Positions 33,860 through 45,939 of a stretch of 64,000 nt of DNA are shown here, one piece after another. Origin of the DNA: Spisula solida. Its lineage: Eukaryota; Mollusca; Bivalvia; Venerida; Mactridae. The translations under genes and the position numbers were made by a program. Every line of letters begins with the position of its first letter. Within the stretch, counting starts at the first letter, position 1. Location: assembly GCA_947247005.1 (NCBI GenBank), contig OX365944.1, forward strand, positions 25,829,501 to 25,893,500, written 5' to 3'. The notes beneath the pieces were generated by a model. It worked only from the letters and a program-made list of their open reading frames with translations. It was not told where the DNA came from and made no database searches.

Positions 33860-36800
33860 TGTTCCGGTATCTTACAAACAACAAATGTATCCCACTCTAA
33901 TACCTGCAAATTAAACTTGATGCATGTGATGGCTTATACCTCAAGTAAATCGATTGTGATTAATGTCTGACTTAAGATCAAAGTATCAGACATGATTAGT
34001 ACTTTCCTCGTTGATAGATTTAAACACAATACAGTGTCACAAACGCTCGACCATTAAGAATTAATACTAAAATGAAACAAAGCCGATAACAAGTTACCCC
34101 TCCTTATACCTCTTTATCATATAGCCAACCGCAATATTTATTTCTGATCCTAACGTGGACGTATAATATCATCTACAGATTAGCAGGATCGTGTTGGATA
34201 ATCAGCATTTACTTGGACGACCTATTTGACCATTTGTCATTTGTTCAATAACTAAAAGAAGGATTCCATCCCTGTCCGAATTTCTATTATCCTTTTTGAA
34301 TAGGAATAATCATGATATATGCCGATCTGAATTCGTAGTGAAATAGCAAATCGTTCGACGTTTTAACTCAAAACCAACCCACTGGCTTAGAATGAGACGG
34401 TCGACCTCAATAGACTCATAAATATATGAAATATACATTACAAACTGCTTCTTGTGGGTCTTTTTTCATGAAAAATAAAAACAGGTCATGCTGACCAAAC
34501 TGAAGTTGAAAAAGCTTGTTTTAACATAAGTAAAGAGTAGTTTTCAGTCATTTTTTTCTTGTTTTCTCGAGATATTGATTGTGTTCTTACATTTTGTACG
34601 GCCTTCTCATTTAAAGCCAGCGAATTGTCAGAATAAAACAGTTAAACTTAGTTAGCTTTACATACGAGTAACGTCAAATCAGTTAATATTTTGTATAATG
34701 GATCAATGCCATCCTCATGATGCTTGTTTTAAGAATGTATCACCTGTTGTTTTTAATTTCCAAAACAAAGTGATTATGAATATTGGTATAAAAGAAAATA
34801 CAATCTATCTATACAGAAAACATTTTAGTGTACATTTATTTAGTTAAGTTGAATGTTAATTATAATCATTATGATAGTTTTGACCAAATTTTATGTTATT
34901 GCGATTTAGTTTACTTGACTTGACATATAAAGTTTATCGTTGAAGACTACTCCTTCACATTGACTTAAACTAGACTCACTGCCATTCTTTGAAAATGTGT
35001 TAGTGTAGTTCTACAAGACTATTTAGCTGGGAGACACTAAGACAAGCTATTAACTCGTAATTATATTGTCAAATACGTTAACAATGCTTGGATGCCAAAA
35101 TTAAAAGTTATTACCGCACCTGCGGCTATATTGCATGTACGTCTCAATTACGCCTTTTTATGTTTTGTCAAGGGAACTAGAACCAGTGTTTTAAAAAAGC
35201 AATAAACTTGGTGATATAACTTCTACGACATTGGTGTAATCTTAAATGGAAGTGCTGAATGTATAATTTCTCTGGGAACTATTCGAAAAAATTCACCGAG
35301 AGAGGAACTTTTAAGGGTATCTCAGTTGGAAATAGTTGATCTTACATTGAATACAAAACCATAATAAATGGTTTATAACAATGAACAGTTGTTTAAAACA
35401 CGAATTATTATGCACCTAGATATTCGAAACATTTCATAGAATTAGTCACATCCCATTTATATTTACTTGTTGTAACATTACCTTAGCATTGTAAAGAACC
35501 GGACCGTTCTTAATCAAATGTTTGTACCGTACATGTACAAGGAAAAACTAAATATAATGAAAAGTAACCGTTGTTCGTTGAGGAGTTATATGTACATGTA
35601 GCTAGTATTTGTAATCGTCCCTTAAGGTAGATCTTACCCCTTGAAAATGCTTGAAAAACATACACTTGAAAAAAACTATTTCAAACACCGTATGCCATCT
35701 GATTTTATCATATATTATAGGAAACCATTGTAGCACTTGCGTGTGGTGTGAAACGCGCCATAGAGTCGTCTTATACAAATGCTAACACTAAATTAAAGGC
35801 GATTTTTTGACTGAAAAATACAGCATTTTTTTTCAAAATGTCAAACGTTATCATTATCGTATTTTATAATACGAACTCATTGAATATACTTTATTATTAA
35901 TCGTCGCAAGGACATGCCTGGCTTGAAATTAGCTGCTGGTGTTTTGTTTACGAGAAAAACACCTTCATGTTGATGTGTAATTTCGACAAGGAAGTCGCCA
36001 TGTTTGCTCCCTCCTGTCACCACAGTAAACGTACAGCAACATTTTTTTCAAACAAAGTAATCAACATAATCGATATCCAGATCGAATAATGAACTTTATT
36101 GCATTCATAATTTATCAACTTTACAAACGATCCTACGATAATAAAAATGAAATCCAAATATTTATTATTGTTTTCATCTCGTTTGTTTACGAATTTCGCG
36201 CTGTGTAGCAAATTTATATTCATGCGCCAAAGTAGTGCGACAGTTTATCGACGAAACCATTATAATGCGGTGTTCATAATGTGCCGTTCAAAACGAATGA
36301 TGACATCGAATACAATATGATACTTACGGTTTAATATAACTGTATAAGTCCCAATGAAACATTTTCCTATCTCAACACATGCTGCACATGTTAGCGAATT
36401 GATAATCTGATATGTGTTACGAGGCTGTCTGTCAAACATTATTTTAGCTAAATTACAAGAGTACTATGCGTTTTTAAATAATCCTTATGTTATTTATGCT
36501 CGTATAATCATTGCAAACACAGTTTTGTAACTCGATTGTCTAGATCGTTTCTCGATCACATACAGTTTGTGTAAAATCGGTCATTACATGTAGCTGTCAA
36601 AATATTTCAATCCACACGAATAGTCCGTGCAAATGTTACAACGTGCTCGGTAAGTTTATGTATGGTGTGAGGTTACTGCCATGCTATATTATCGTCTGCA
36701 AATAGTTTTTTGAGTAATATTTAACCATTTTAATACACAAACTGACCAAATACAGCATTTTCTTCATGTTAAAAGAAACGGGCTAACGGACGGAACAAAC

Positions 36801-38050
36801 GTTATCAGTGACCAGTACGACTAAAGATAAATTAGCAATTTCTTTGGTATATAAACAAATAAAATACAGTGGAAAGGAATATCTAACTAAAAATGTGTAT
36901 AATTGAAAGAAATACTAAAGCTTTAATTAATTTTCCATAAACCTGTTTCAATTCTTTCGAGGTAACTTAAAACTTGTACAAATAATCAAGTTTTAAGTCT
37001 CATAGACCTGATAAAATCGGTTATTGACAAACCAACAACTATCTGGTCCGTCAGGCCCACCGCACCCTAAACTATTTAGGATTTATTAAAAGTAGGCCTT
37101 CACACATACACATGTGATATATTTTAATTAATGTTGATGTATTTTATTGTTCAAAATCAATGCATTTTGACTGCATTTATTAAAATAAATGGGCAGGCAT
37201 GACCTTGATCAAATATTTGACAACCACAATTTCTAATTTTTCTAGCATTTTGTTACCCAATAAATGAGACTGACATTTTGAAAAATGTTACCTATTTTGT
37301 AATTAACTTTTTATAAATACATTTTTATAACAAGTGAATATAACAAAACACTCATTGATATAGATTATTTGAACTTTAAGCTACAAAATGATATATGAGA
37401 CTAATGTGTTTTCATGCCAAAAGCGTATTTAATTCACTGAAGAAAAATACACATTTTCGCCCATTAGAGTGAACCTTAATGACAGTAAAGTTTGAACATA
37501 TGAAGAAGATGTCAGTGTTGCTCGTAGCACGGCGCGTTATTATTGCCTGATAATAACATCCAGCAACAACTGAGAACTACCTAATTTTATTTGGTGGACC
37601 CTGTTTGGAGCCTCGGTATGCGATGTAAAAAGGCCCAACAGGTTGTCTCTTTCATTTTTCAGAAAGCCAATATACTAAATGTCATTTTGTGAAAGTTTGG
37701 TGTTTTTTACACCTTGTGAACAAAATGACCATTTTTTGGTTCTTGAGTATAAGTGTTGACAATAAACCAATATTTGAACAATGTAGCAGTCAGCAATTTA
37801 CTGAAAGCTTTAATGTATCTGTTTTGTTACCCCATGATAATTCATTATAAAACTGATACGATGAATTTATTGTGCAACTGCACATATCTCATCTATGTTA
37901 TGGCTGATTAAATGATGCATAATGACATATTATACAATCGTCACGTTTGGTATTTATAGAGCAATTCATTTGTGTTACTGTCTATCGGTCTATCAAACTT
38001 GATATGTCATGTATACTGAGTTCCCAACGTTGTGCATCTTTGTTTAAAGA
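33860..38050. other. AT-rich intergenic stretch
   Basis: About 4.2 kb without a supported gene. 33950-34100 shows patchy similarity to 20740-20830 (TTTCCTCGTT...AAACACWAT), and 34150-34260 to 32300-32400, the last traces of the duplicon. Around 36180-36295 there is weak similarity, including an exact 15-mer, to the reverse complement of part of the element at 46713-48150. Otherwise nothing is recognised. Confidence 0.4.
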
Positions 38051-38280
38051 AGCAGGGACGATAAGGGGTGTTTTAGGCCCAAATAATTTTTGAAAAAATA
38101 AAATCGCCGATGGGACGTTTTTCTTTGCATATATAAACGAAACAATGTCTAAACTGTCAGTTAATCACGTTATTATGTATTTATACTTGCATTCTGACTG
38201 CATATGGGGCCTATTTGGACCCCCAGAATGGCCAAAATCGGCAATTTTGACCGAAATATCGCCAAAAAAATACAAAGTGT

Positions 38281-38387
38281 GATACGAGCACAGTTGTGTA
38301 CCAAGTTCATATTGCTAACAAATGATGTTATTTTAAAAACAAATCGTTGTACAAAGTATGAAATTGGTACACAGCCGTGCTCGTATC
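38281..38387. repeat. 107-bp inverted repeat inside the 4.2-kb element
   Basis: The left arm GATACGAGCACAGTTGTGTA is matched by the reverse complement ending at 38387 (CCGTGCTCGTATC), with about 30 paired positions and a 40-50-base AT-rich loop. Confidence 0.8.
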
Positions 38388-38757
38388 TAGCTTTTTAAAA
38401 AGCTCAAATTCCGTAACCGACTGGTTTTTAGTACCGCCACCTCTAAAATCAGCCAAACACTCATAAATATCATGACAAGTCAATTTTTTTGCTAAGTTTA
38501 GTTAAGATATGTTTAACCAAACTTATTTTTACAAAACATGAGTTCGAAACCGGGTTGACTAATCGAAATAAATGAATTAAACCACGAACCAACGAGTGGG
38601 TACGAAGCAATTTGATGACGAATATAACTAAGTAAACAAACATCGCGCACCTTCTTAGCGACGACCTACTTTCAGTTTGACAGGTGGTCGGGTGATCAAT
38701 AAACAAACATCTATCTGCCAGATTCCATTTTCATATCGTCAAAGACTTTACTGTGCG

Positions 38758-38777
38758 AGTAAGTAAGTAAGTAAACA
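38758..38777. repeat. (GTAA)n microsatellite
   Basis: Four to five AAGT/GTAA units in tandem, in AT-rich sequence inside the 4.2-kb element. Confidence 0.8.
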
Positions 38778-39192
38778 TTTTTAATTTATTACTAGAGTAA
38801 TTTCTGTCGTGTTTCTGACTTTCATTGAATCAACACCGTTTTGCACACGTTTCGTCTGCAAAATGATGTCTGAAATTCCCATTGAAATTGACGAGATTTG
38901 AGCCTGTTAATATATGAAATACGAATAAAGGGATACCAGACTTATTATAAGGTAATTTAAACCTACACAGTGTCGGTTTACGAACCAGTTCTTCAAACAT
39001 TCACGGTGAGAGTGAGACCAGATTCGGACGGTGATCTGCGTCAGATTGTACACCAATGCATGGTCTAAAATACTGTTTGCTTTGGTTCAGCATTGGTGTG
39101 ATTTATCCAACTCGTTTGTTCAAAGCATATCATGAAACGATCCTTAATCGTGTTGTCGTTGGTCAATTGCTCTATTATAAAAAATAAGGAGG

Positions 39193-39253
39193 GACCGTCA
39201 ATAGTATGTCTATAGGCGAGTGGTAAGGCTACTCGCGCACCATATTGACGGTC
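39193..39253. repeat. Two-tier hairpin GACCGTCAATA...TATTGACGGTC
   Basis: An outer 11-bp perfect stem (39193-39203 with 39243-39253) encloses an inner stem GCGAGT/ACTCGC. The inner part vaguely resembles a tRNA D-arm, but no tRNA can be folded across it. Confidence 0.7.
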
Positions 39254-39412
39254 GTGGTTAAAGCTCGGTAGAGCCGATTTTTTTATTATTTTTATTTAAT
39301 TATAGATTGAAATACTAAAAATGTAATACGTTTACACTGTTCATAATTTAAAGTAGATCTTTATTTTGTATTTTTCAGACACTTGTCAAGGCTACCAAAG
39401 GTCAACTGAAAT

Positions 39413-39625
39413 GTGCATGTGACCAGTATAATGAGTAGATTATATTGTCAAAAGATTATAACAAATCTGACAGAACTGTTCATCATCCATGTGACCAGTA
39501 TTGTAAAATGGTTACAACAAATCTGACAGAGATGGCATTACTCAACAGAACTGTACATGTGACCAGTATTGTAAAGATTATAACAAATCAGATAGGAAAT
39601 ACAACACTCACCAGAACTGTGCACG
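39413..39625. repeat. 65-70-bp tandem repeat, three units
   Basis: Units begin CATGTGACCAGTAT at about 39415, 39488 and 39557 and share GATTATAACAAATCTGACAG and CAGAACTGT. They are diverged. An 86-codon open frame across them is a by-product of the repetition. Confidence 0.75.
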
Positions 39626-41535
39626 TGCACATAAACCCATTATTATTAAAACTTAAATTGTGTCATATATACATGTTCACGTCAGATTCCTTAATTCTTG
39701 TTTAGATAGCAAAGTTCACTTGATCATGCTGTCTTTGCTGTCATCAGAATGGGTGTAGTTTGTAGAACTTATCATTAGCAAGTCACTTTATATAATTTAC
39801 AAAAATGACAAACTCAATTTTCAACTGTTTGTTGCTTGCAATAGGACTTCTTTCAAATTGAATGTTCCTGACTTTTGTGCTTTATATAACTTGGAAATTG
39901 TACTTATCAAAGATCTAAAAAATACATGCGTTTAGATCTTTGTACTGATGCACTACAGTGTGTATATAAGACTGGAACTATTAGTGTTTAGTTCAATTTG
40001 CCATGTAAAAACTGTTTATTGTCAGTTACAGCTCTTTTCTGTCTAAGTCATATAACTTTTTGTTAAGGTAATATTGATATTATCACCCTAATGGAGTATT
40101 TATAACAGCTATAGTACTAGTAAATGGTAGCAAACAATGTCCTTACATAACCGGGGCGTTTTTTATTTTGCCTTTTCAAAAGTGGACTTCTTCATCTAAT
40201 TGATACTACATTGGATTATGTTTATTTCTACACTTGTTACATTTTAATTGTTTAATGTTATTTCCTATAGATGTATATAACATTACTTTACATATAATGT
40301 ATGTTAATTGTTGAGTCAACTTACAAGTGTTAATTTGTTTATGTATAAATTGTGATTCATAATCAAATACATGTATAACATAATTGTATATATTAAGCAT
40401 TTATAGTAATAAATATACATGCACATATGTAGTAAAACTGCAATAATTATGTTGCCATATGAACAATTAAGTCTGTTTCATATTGAGTAGGATTGAAATT
40501 GAATAAGAGTAAATCATCAAAAAATACCATTTTGTCCTAAATGTTTTGCTGATTGTATCAAAGAGGATGATTGTAAGTGAGGTAAACTTATTTTATTGTG
40601 CTACATTGTTTATTAATTGTTTGAATGGATGGTCTTCACTATCAAAGTTGACCAGTTATACTGCTTTATCACTTATCTTACAGTGGCTGAATTAATTGAA
40701 TTTAAAAAAGACTGTGTAAGTCTTAATTCAGAATCAACATTTACATGGGTTTATGCTGTACACCTATGTTAAACCTCAACTAAAATGCCTGATTAAACAA
40801 CTAGATTATTTGGTTTCATTGCTGTGACAATCATTGCAATGTGATATTGTCCCATTTGCTATTTTACAAGTGAGCCAGTGATAAGATTAAACTGCATGTT
40901 CTCTAACCTATATAATATATGCCTCTTTCTGGTTCTGTAATTCCATGTGATCATTTTATGTACAAATACATAAAAAAGATGTTTTGGGAGTATGTGACAA
41001 TTACCATAAAATTAAAGTGTTCATGTTTTACTTGACAGTGTTTGTCTTTTTATTGACATTTTTTTCATAAAAAAATAATATGAAATACAGTTTTACTTGT
41101 TTTTAGCTTGACTCTTCAAAGAATAAGGAGGGTTGTTGTAATCACACACACTTAAGTGATAAACACAAAGATTTGAAAAAATATTTCAGACATAATTATG
41201 TAGTGGAGGTCAATTATTCTTCCATAGACAGTAGCTTGATCAGTCTGGTTTCAATACTGTGCACATGTAATGTGAAGTGGGATTCAAATATGTACTGTAT
41301 TTCACTTAGCAATGCAAAAGAATGAACATGTTAGACCAATTGACTATCACAATAACTCACTAAAAGGTTGCACAAATACCAGTAACCAGTTTTAATGTGA
41401 CTTCAACATATATTAATAGCAACACTTACTACAACAAGCACTTTTACATAGAGATAAATACTATACTTTCAACTTGTGTTTTGTTGGCATGCAGTACCAC
41501 AATTTTCTACATATTCTATATAATTTAAAGAAATG

Positions 41536-42134
41536 GTCGCTATGGCAACAGAAAACACCATAGCAGATGAATGAAAATGGACACAAAGAAGAAATGTTTT
41601 TCATTGACATAATACATGTAGTAACATAAAAAGTCATAAATGTGAAATATGGTCATTTTCCACGCACTGGTTGTTTTCTAGAAATGGTTGCTATGGCAAC
41701 GATAAAGAATTGGAATGAATAAACCATGTCTGTTTAATATGCAGGGATATAAAGTCCTTTATTTATGGTACATTCACAAAAAATAAGGGAAAACTGAAAA
41801 AATGGGCATTTTTTGAGATTTTTGAAGTGGTTGCTATGGCAACAAAATCAATAAAATATAACATCAATAATTTGAACCATACGATTGAATGTTGTGTATA
41901 TCATTGACATCACTTATAAAAAATCAGATGTCTTATAAACTTTGTTTAAACATATTTAAGTTAAAACAATAAATGGTTGCTATGGCAACCAAAAATATGA
42001 AAATGAAGAAATAAATATTTCAATCATACTCAATGAGGTATGGTCTTTCATCAACAACGTTTTCACAAAAGTACCATGTAAAATACGCATTTTGGCATTT
42101 TTGTGTAATTTAAAGAAATGGTTGCCATGGCAAC
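41536..42134. promoter_or_regulatory. Array of five RFX X-box-like palindromes
   Basis: Five sites are seen: GTCGCTATGGCAAC at 41536, GTTGCTATGGCAAC at 41687, 41830 and 41976, and the perfect palindrome GTTGCCATGGCAAC at 42121. Start-to-start spacing is 151, 143, 146 and 145 bp. GTTGCCATGGCAAC is the established RFX-family X-box consensus. The sequence between sites is AT-rich and only loosely repeated, so the motif is the best preserved part of a decayed repeat of about 146 bp. Regulatory activity is not shown. The motif may instead serve the transposon. Confidence 0.65.
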
Positions 42135-42520
42135 AAAAATGAAAAAAAATGTATAAAAATATTAAAATCTTTCACTGGATGTGCGTACCTTTGAATGATA
42201 AAAGTTTCATAAAAATTGGAAGTGGGGCCAAAATCACCCCTTATCGTCCCTGCTCCTTTGTATATTTTTCAAAATGTGACATATAATCCATCCTCAAATA
42301 CACATAACAGTACAACAGCTGTTGCTATAACTTCTGCCTCAAAGACATTGACAACTTGACGCTTGATTGAACACACTAAGTAAAACAGGCTAAACTGCAC
42401 GTTGAAACCGTATTTTTTCACTTTTCTCGATTTTTCCGGTCTAAATGTGTTGCAAGCATGCTAATGAATAGGAAAAACATTTTATTTTGTCAGTTTTGCT
42501 CAGTATTTGTTGTTGGCATA

Positions 42521-43405
42521 ATGGTAAGATTGACCTTAGACCATCGCAATATGACGGTTGGCATGTTAGTTGCTAGGACGCCAGTAAATAGGATAGCTGC
42601 TGCCTTGAAATGTCACGTGAAGACAATACGGGGGCTTCGTCACAAATTTCAACAGAAGAGTTACGAACTCTGTAGAAGACAGGTACTAACAAACTTCTTA
42701 ATTTAGTTCTAAATAATGATTCATCTGAAATAAGGAGGTATGGTACCAGCAATTATAACTTATTATATAATAAGTGGTTTTGATAATTTACAATCGCTAG
42801 GTTTGCAGAAATTGTATTTTCATACAAAGCGTACTTTATCAATTAACCCAATATGAGGCCTCGTGTTCTTAGGCACTCCCAAATTTTTTTGTAGTCAAGG
42901 GAGGTAACCAGCTAAAATTACACTAAAATATGAAGTTTTTAAACTAAATCGAGCTTTATTTTTATCATTGTAGCTAAATGATTGTTCAGACGAATGCAGC
43001 ATCTTCAGCTTCGAAATCTATTCCTGACAGTAGCAGACACAGCTAGGACAACACCTGGCCGAACCGTTCAGACAACAACAAAGCTGACCGTTTGGAGGCG
43101 TTTACGTGCATACCAGTTGCGAGCGAGGAGGCCGTATATTGGACCCTTACTGACCCGTCGCAACAAGCCAGCTCGTCTACACTGCTCGCATCACACAACA
43201 GTTCTAGCAGACTAATGGCATCAAAACTCTTATATTGCAAGCCATATCACCTGACCTTGCACCAATTTGGCATGCGTGGGACATGTTTGGTCAGAGGATT
43301 CGATGTCTTCCGGTTCTACCCCAGACTATAGCCCAACTGGAGGCGGTACTTGTACATGAGAGGGCTCTTATTCTACAACGTGATATTCGGACAGCAATAA
43401 AGTAA
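42521..43405 (+). pseudogene. Tc1/mariner transposase pseudogene, catalytic core deleted
   Basis: The N-terminal helix-turn-helix region is legible (VGMLVARTPVNRIAAALKC, then VKTIRGLRHKF). After about 290 bases of non-coding sequence come LRNLFLTVADTARTTPGRTV and LRARRPYIGPLLTRR, the paired/HTH-to-linker region of Tc1-type transposases. The reading then shifts frame and reaches ISPDLAPIWHAWDMFG at 43244, with the family C-terminal end up to a TAA at 43403-43405. The segment that should hold the first two acidic catalytic residues is missing. An intron reading of the 290-base gap is contradicted by an in-frame stop at the would-be acceptor. Confidence 0.8.
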
Positions 43406-43683
43406 ATGCGATCACGATGACCTATCAGTTCTATAGCGGCTAACGGAGATCATGAACGATACTAGAGATTATGTACTTTTGACTCGAGAGTGTATGTCAA
43501 GTTAATGTCTTTCACGAAATTACTATTTGATGAAATTGTTGAACGTAATGTAATTTGATTGATAATAAGGTACTTTAATCATTAACGCTTATATTGTTTA
43601 TCAACATGTTTTTGAAATTATGTCATCGAAAAAAAAGCAAAACATTTGGAACTCAGTATATGTCTACTTCACATATTGTATAA

Positions 43684-43756
43684 ATAACACATCCTTTTGG
43701 GGAATACATTCCGAGTTCTGTTGATATGAAATGTATCCCACAAGAGGATGTGTTAT
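43684..43756. repeat. Inverted repeat ATAACACATCC...GGATGTGTTAT
   Basis: Arms of about 30 positions with a few mismatches (11 perfect outer pairs, then GGGGAATACATT against AATGTATCCC) enclose a 15-20-base loop. It lies 280 bases after the Tc1 pseudogene and may be a small fold-back element. Confidence 0.7.
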
Positions 43757-44247
43757 CAGTTTTATTAAACGAAACATATAGGACGTCTCAGTTATTTTAA
43801 AGTCCGTTGAAAGTCATTTCGTTATCGCTTTTGAATAATTTAAATTATGACTACAACAAAATTGTACACATATTTACTAGATCTTGATTTAGACTGCATC
43901 ATTCAAAACCGTAATATTAGATTTCGGATAGGTACATGCCTTTAACAATGATGTACGCGTCTCTATTGTAAAGCTATCTCGCGGCTGCGTATGACAGTTA
44001 ACCATAGAGGGCATACAATGCAGTAAAACAGTATACGTTGATATCAGTGAATGGAGTATATGATTTTTTTTTCAGTGAACGATTTCTAAAATTAAACTTA
44101 TCAAGGGCTCTCTGTAGAATAATTATTGAATGACCAATATGTTAATCGGTTGCAAAGCTTTCGTCTTGAGAATACACATCAAACAAAGACTCTTACAAAA
44201 ATGCGAATTTAGTCTTTGGGTGAGATCGAACAAATCACCTTTTAATA

Positions 44248-44335
44248 CACTGAGCGGTTTTGAAAAGGCAACGTTTACACTAATATAGCTTATACGTATG
44301 CATGTATGTATTTACCCATTGCTCAGCAGAATGAT
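44248..44335 (-). mobile_element. TA-flanked 'CACTGAGCGG' DNA element, copy d (fragment)
   Basis: Begins CACTGAGCGGTTTTGAAAAG after TA and matches the first 85 bases of copy f, including ATAGCTTATACGTATGCA and GTATGTATTTACCCAT, then stops. Confidence 0.7.
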
Positions 44336-44551
44336 AATCCTAAACAATAATTTGGGGGAATTTAACATAATGATTGCTTTAAGCTTAATGGTTGTATCAT
44401 CAGTAAATAAAGTTATTATTATAATTATTATTAGTATTACTAGTACTCTCCCTCTAGAAAGTTTCATTTATATATTGATTGCGTACATGTCATTACTTAT
44501 TGCTAATTAATAATCCCATTTAAGCATATGTTTCACTAAACATTAGTTTCA

Positions 44552-44732
44552 GAAAAAGACGCTCCCCGACAGCTAAATGTACGCATACTTTCGCATATAC
44601 TTGTATCCCAAAAAGTCGCTCACGTAAGGATAATGTACGCATACTTACACATAAACTAGTACCTCAAAGAGACGCTCACCGACAGCTAAATGTACGCATA
44701 CACACGCATACATGTATACTAGTATCTCACAA
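44552..44732. repeat. 55-60-bp tandem repeat, three units
   Basis: Units start at about 44554, 44610 and 44666 and share AGACGCTCMCCGACAGCTAA (lost in the middle unit), ATGTACGCATAC and AGTAYCTCA. Confidence 0.85.
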
Positions 44733-44867
44733 TGTTCAGTTAATTTAATTACAAGTGGAATGATCTCGACATGTACGAGGGGTTATCCAAATGTATGGGT
44801 ATTTTTGCTCCTATATAAAAACCAAAGTACAGACAAATGCTGTAAGCTTAATGACAATAAGTTTTGG

Positions 44868-45155
44868 GGGCGGTAGCCTATAGAGGTAGGGCGCGCATCG
44901 GTATCGAGAGGTCCCGGGTTCCATCCACGTCTGCACCACTGCTTAATGTCTCTGACCAAGAATAACGCACATGCTCCACTCTACCAAGGTGTGAATTGGT
45001 ACCTGTGAGGGCGGTGTATGTACATGTTTGATATTCCCAGGCGCCACAGATCAATGTTGCTGCACACCCACCACTAGAGAAATAGTCTCCACAGGGAGAC
45101 ACAGGGAGACTCGAACGCAGGTTTCCTTCGGTAGCCCAATGACCAGGGGAAGTTA
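44868..45155 (+). mobile_element. tRNA-derived SINE with Meta-like central domain
   Basis: The head has an A-box-like TAGCCTATAGAGG (44874-44886) and a clear B-box GGTTCCATCC (44917-44926). The body, with CACATGCTCCACTCTACCAA then GAATTGGTACCTG (near 44971-45007), resembles the conserved 'Meta' domain of metazoan SINEs. The far end, read on the minus strand, again looks tRNA-like (GGGCTACCGAAGG, then GCGTTCGAGTCTCC), suggesting an inverted second head. There is no poly(A). I am sure of the SINE nature but less sure of the domain name. Confidence 0.65.
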
Positions 45156-45939
45156 GAATGTCAAAGGGTGGCTGAACGGCTAAACTGCTAAAAGCAGTTC
45201 TTGAAAATTTGTAACTGAACTTAAAACTTTATAAAAGAAAGAACACACATAGTAAAATACATGGTAGTTCATTGACATTCATCATTCAATTAATCTAATG
45301 AATAGGTGATGATTTTGTTAGACGATACCACACAAAGATTATTCTTAATGTTGATGATGTCAACGATCAACTTGATCAATAGAGTCAAACATCCGATATA
45401 ATAAACGACGGGACTGCAATTAGTTATGTGTCAATAATTAATTAGAATTAGTATTGAATCAGCTGCGTTGTTTACTGAGGTGTGCCTAAAGGACAACACG
45501 TGCTAGATTAATACTTGTATCGCATGTGCATAATTAATATACTAGTATATATATATATTTTATTTCTTTTAGGATTATTCACAATTAAAATGCCTTGAAA
45601 CTGCAACATTTCCACATGTTGAACGAAATCGACATTTGACAAAACAAGAATTGTCAAAATGTTCAAAAAAGACTGGTTAAAAATCAACAAAATTAGCCGT
45701 AGCTCAAAAACGACCTCGATGACCAATATAATTTTTATTGCTAATTTTGTTAATAAAAGTGTACTCAATCCAAAAATTAAATAAAAAAGATAAGTCACGG
45801 TACTCCTTTTTGCGCTATGACGTCATTATTGTCCCCCTATATCATAAAAACCTTAGTGAAATTGCGTAATAGTGATGCATTACCTGCGCGGAAAAAATAT
45901 TTTAATACCAAAAATGTACTTACATTTGCATACTATATA
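45156..45939. other. AT-rich non-coding stretch
   Basis: Nothing recognisable. A short (TA)n run lies near 45540-45560, and a minus-strand open frame of 96 codons is low-complexity and AT-driven. Confidence 0.5.

Larger units (their letters stand above)
38051..42254. mobile_element. 4.2-kb non-autonomous element with 30-bp TIRs and X-box array
   Basis: The left terminus AGCAGGGACGATAAGGGGTG (continuing TTTTAGGCCC) is matched in inverse at 42225-42254, with about 28 of 30 positions agreeing. CTTTGTTTA and CTTTGTATA lie just outside the two ends, a possible 9-bp, 8/9-matching target duplication, though a few unpaired bases intervene. A 9-bp duplication would suggest a Mutator-like element, but this is only an inference. 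The interior has no transposase. It holds hairpins (38281-38387, 39193-39253), a 65-70-bp tandem repeat (39413-39625) and the X-box array near its right end. Confidence 0.7.

Noticed and set aside
39205..39270. A tRNA gene was considered because of a D-arm-like GGCGAGTGGTAAGG.
   Set aside because: No cloverleaf can be formed. The dominant structure is a simple two-tier hairpin, and the B-box is poor.
42680..42973. The gap in the Tc1 pseudogene was considered as an intron (GTACTAAC...TTGTAG).
   Set aside because: Reading on from the acceptor meets a stop immediately before the next recognisable block, and the catalytic core is missing anyway. An insertion or deletion in a dead copy is simpler.
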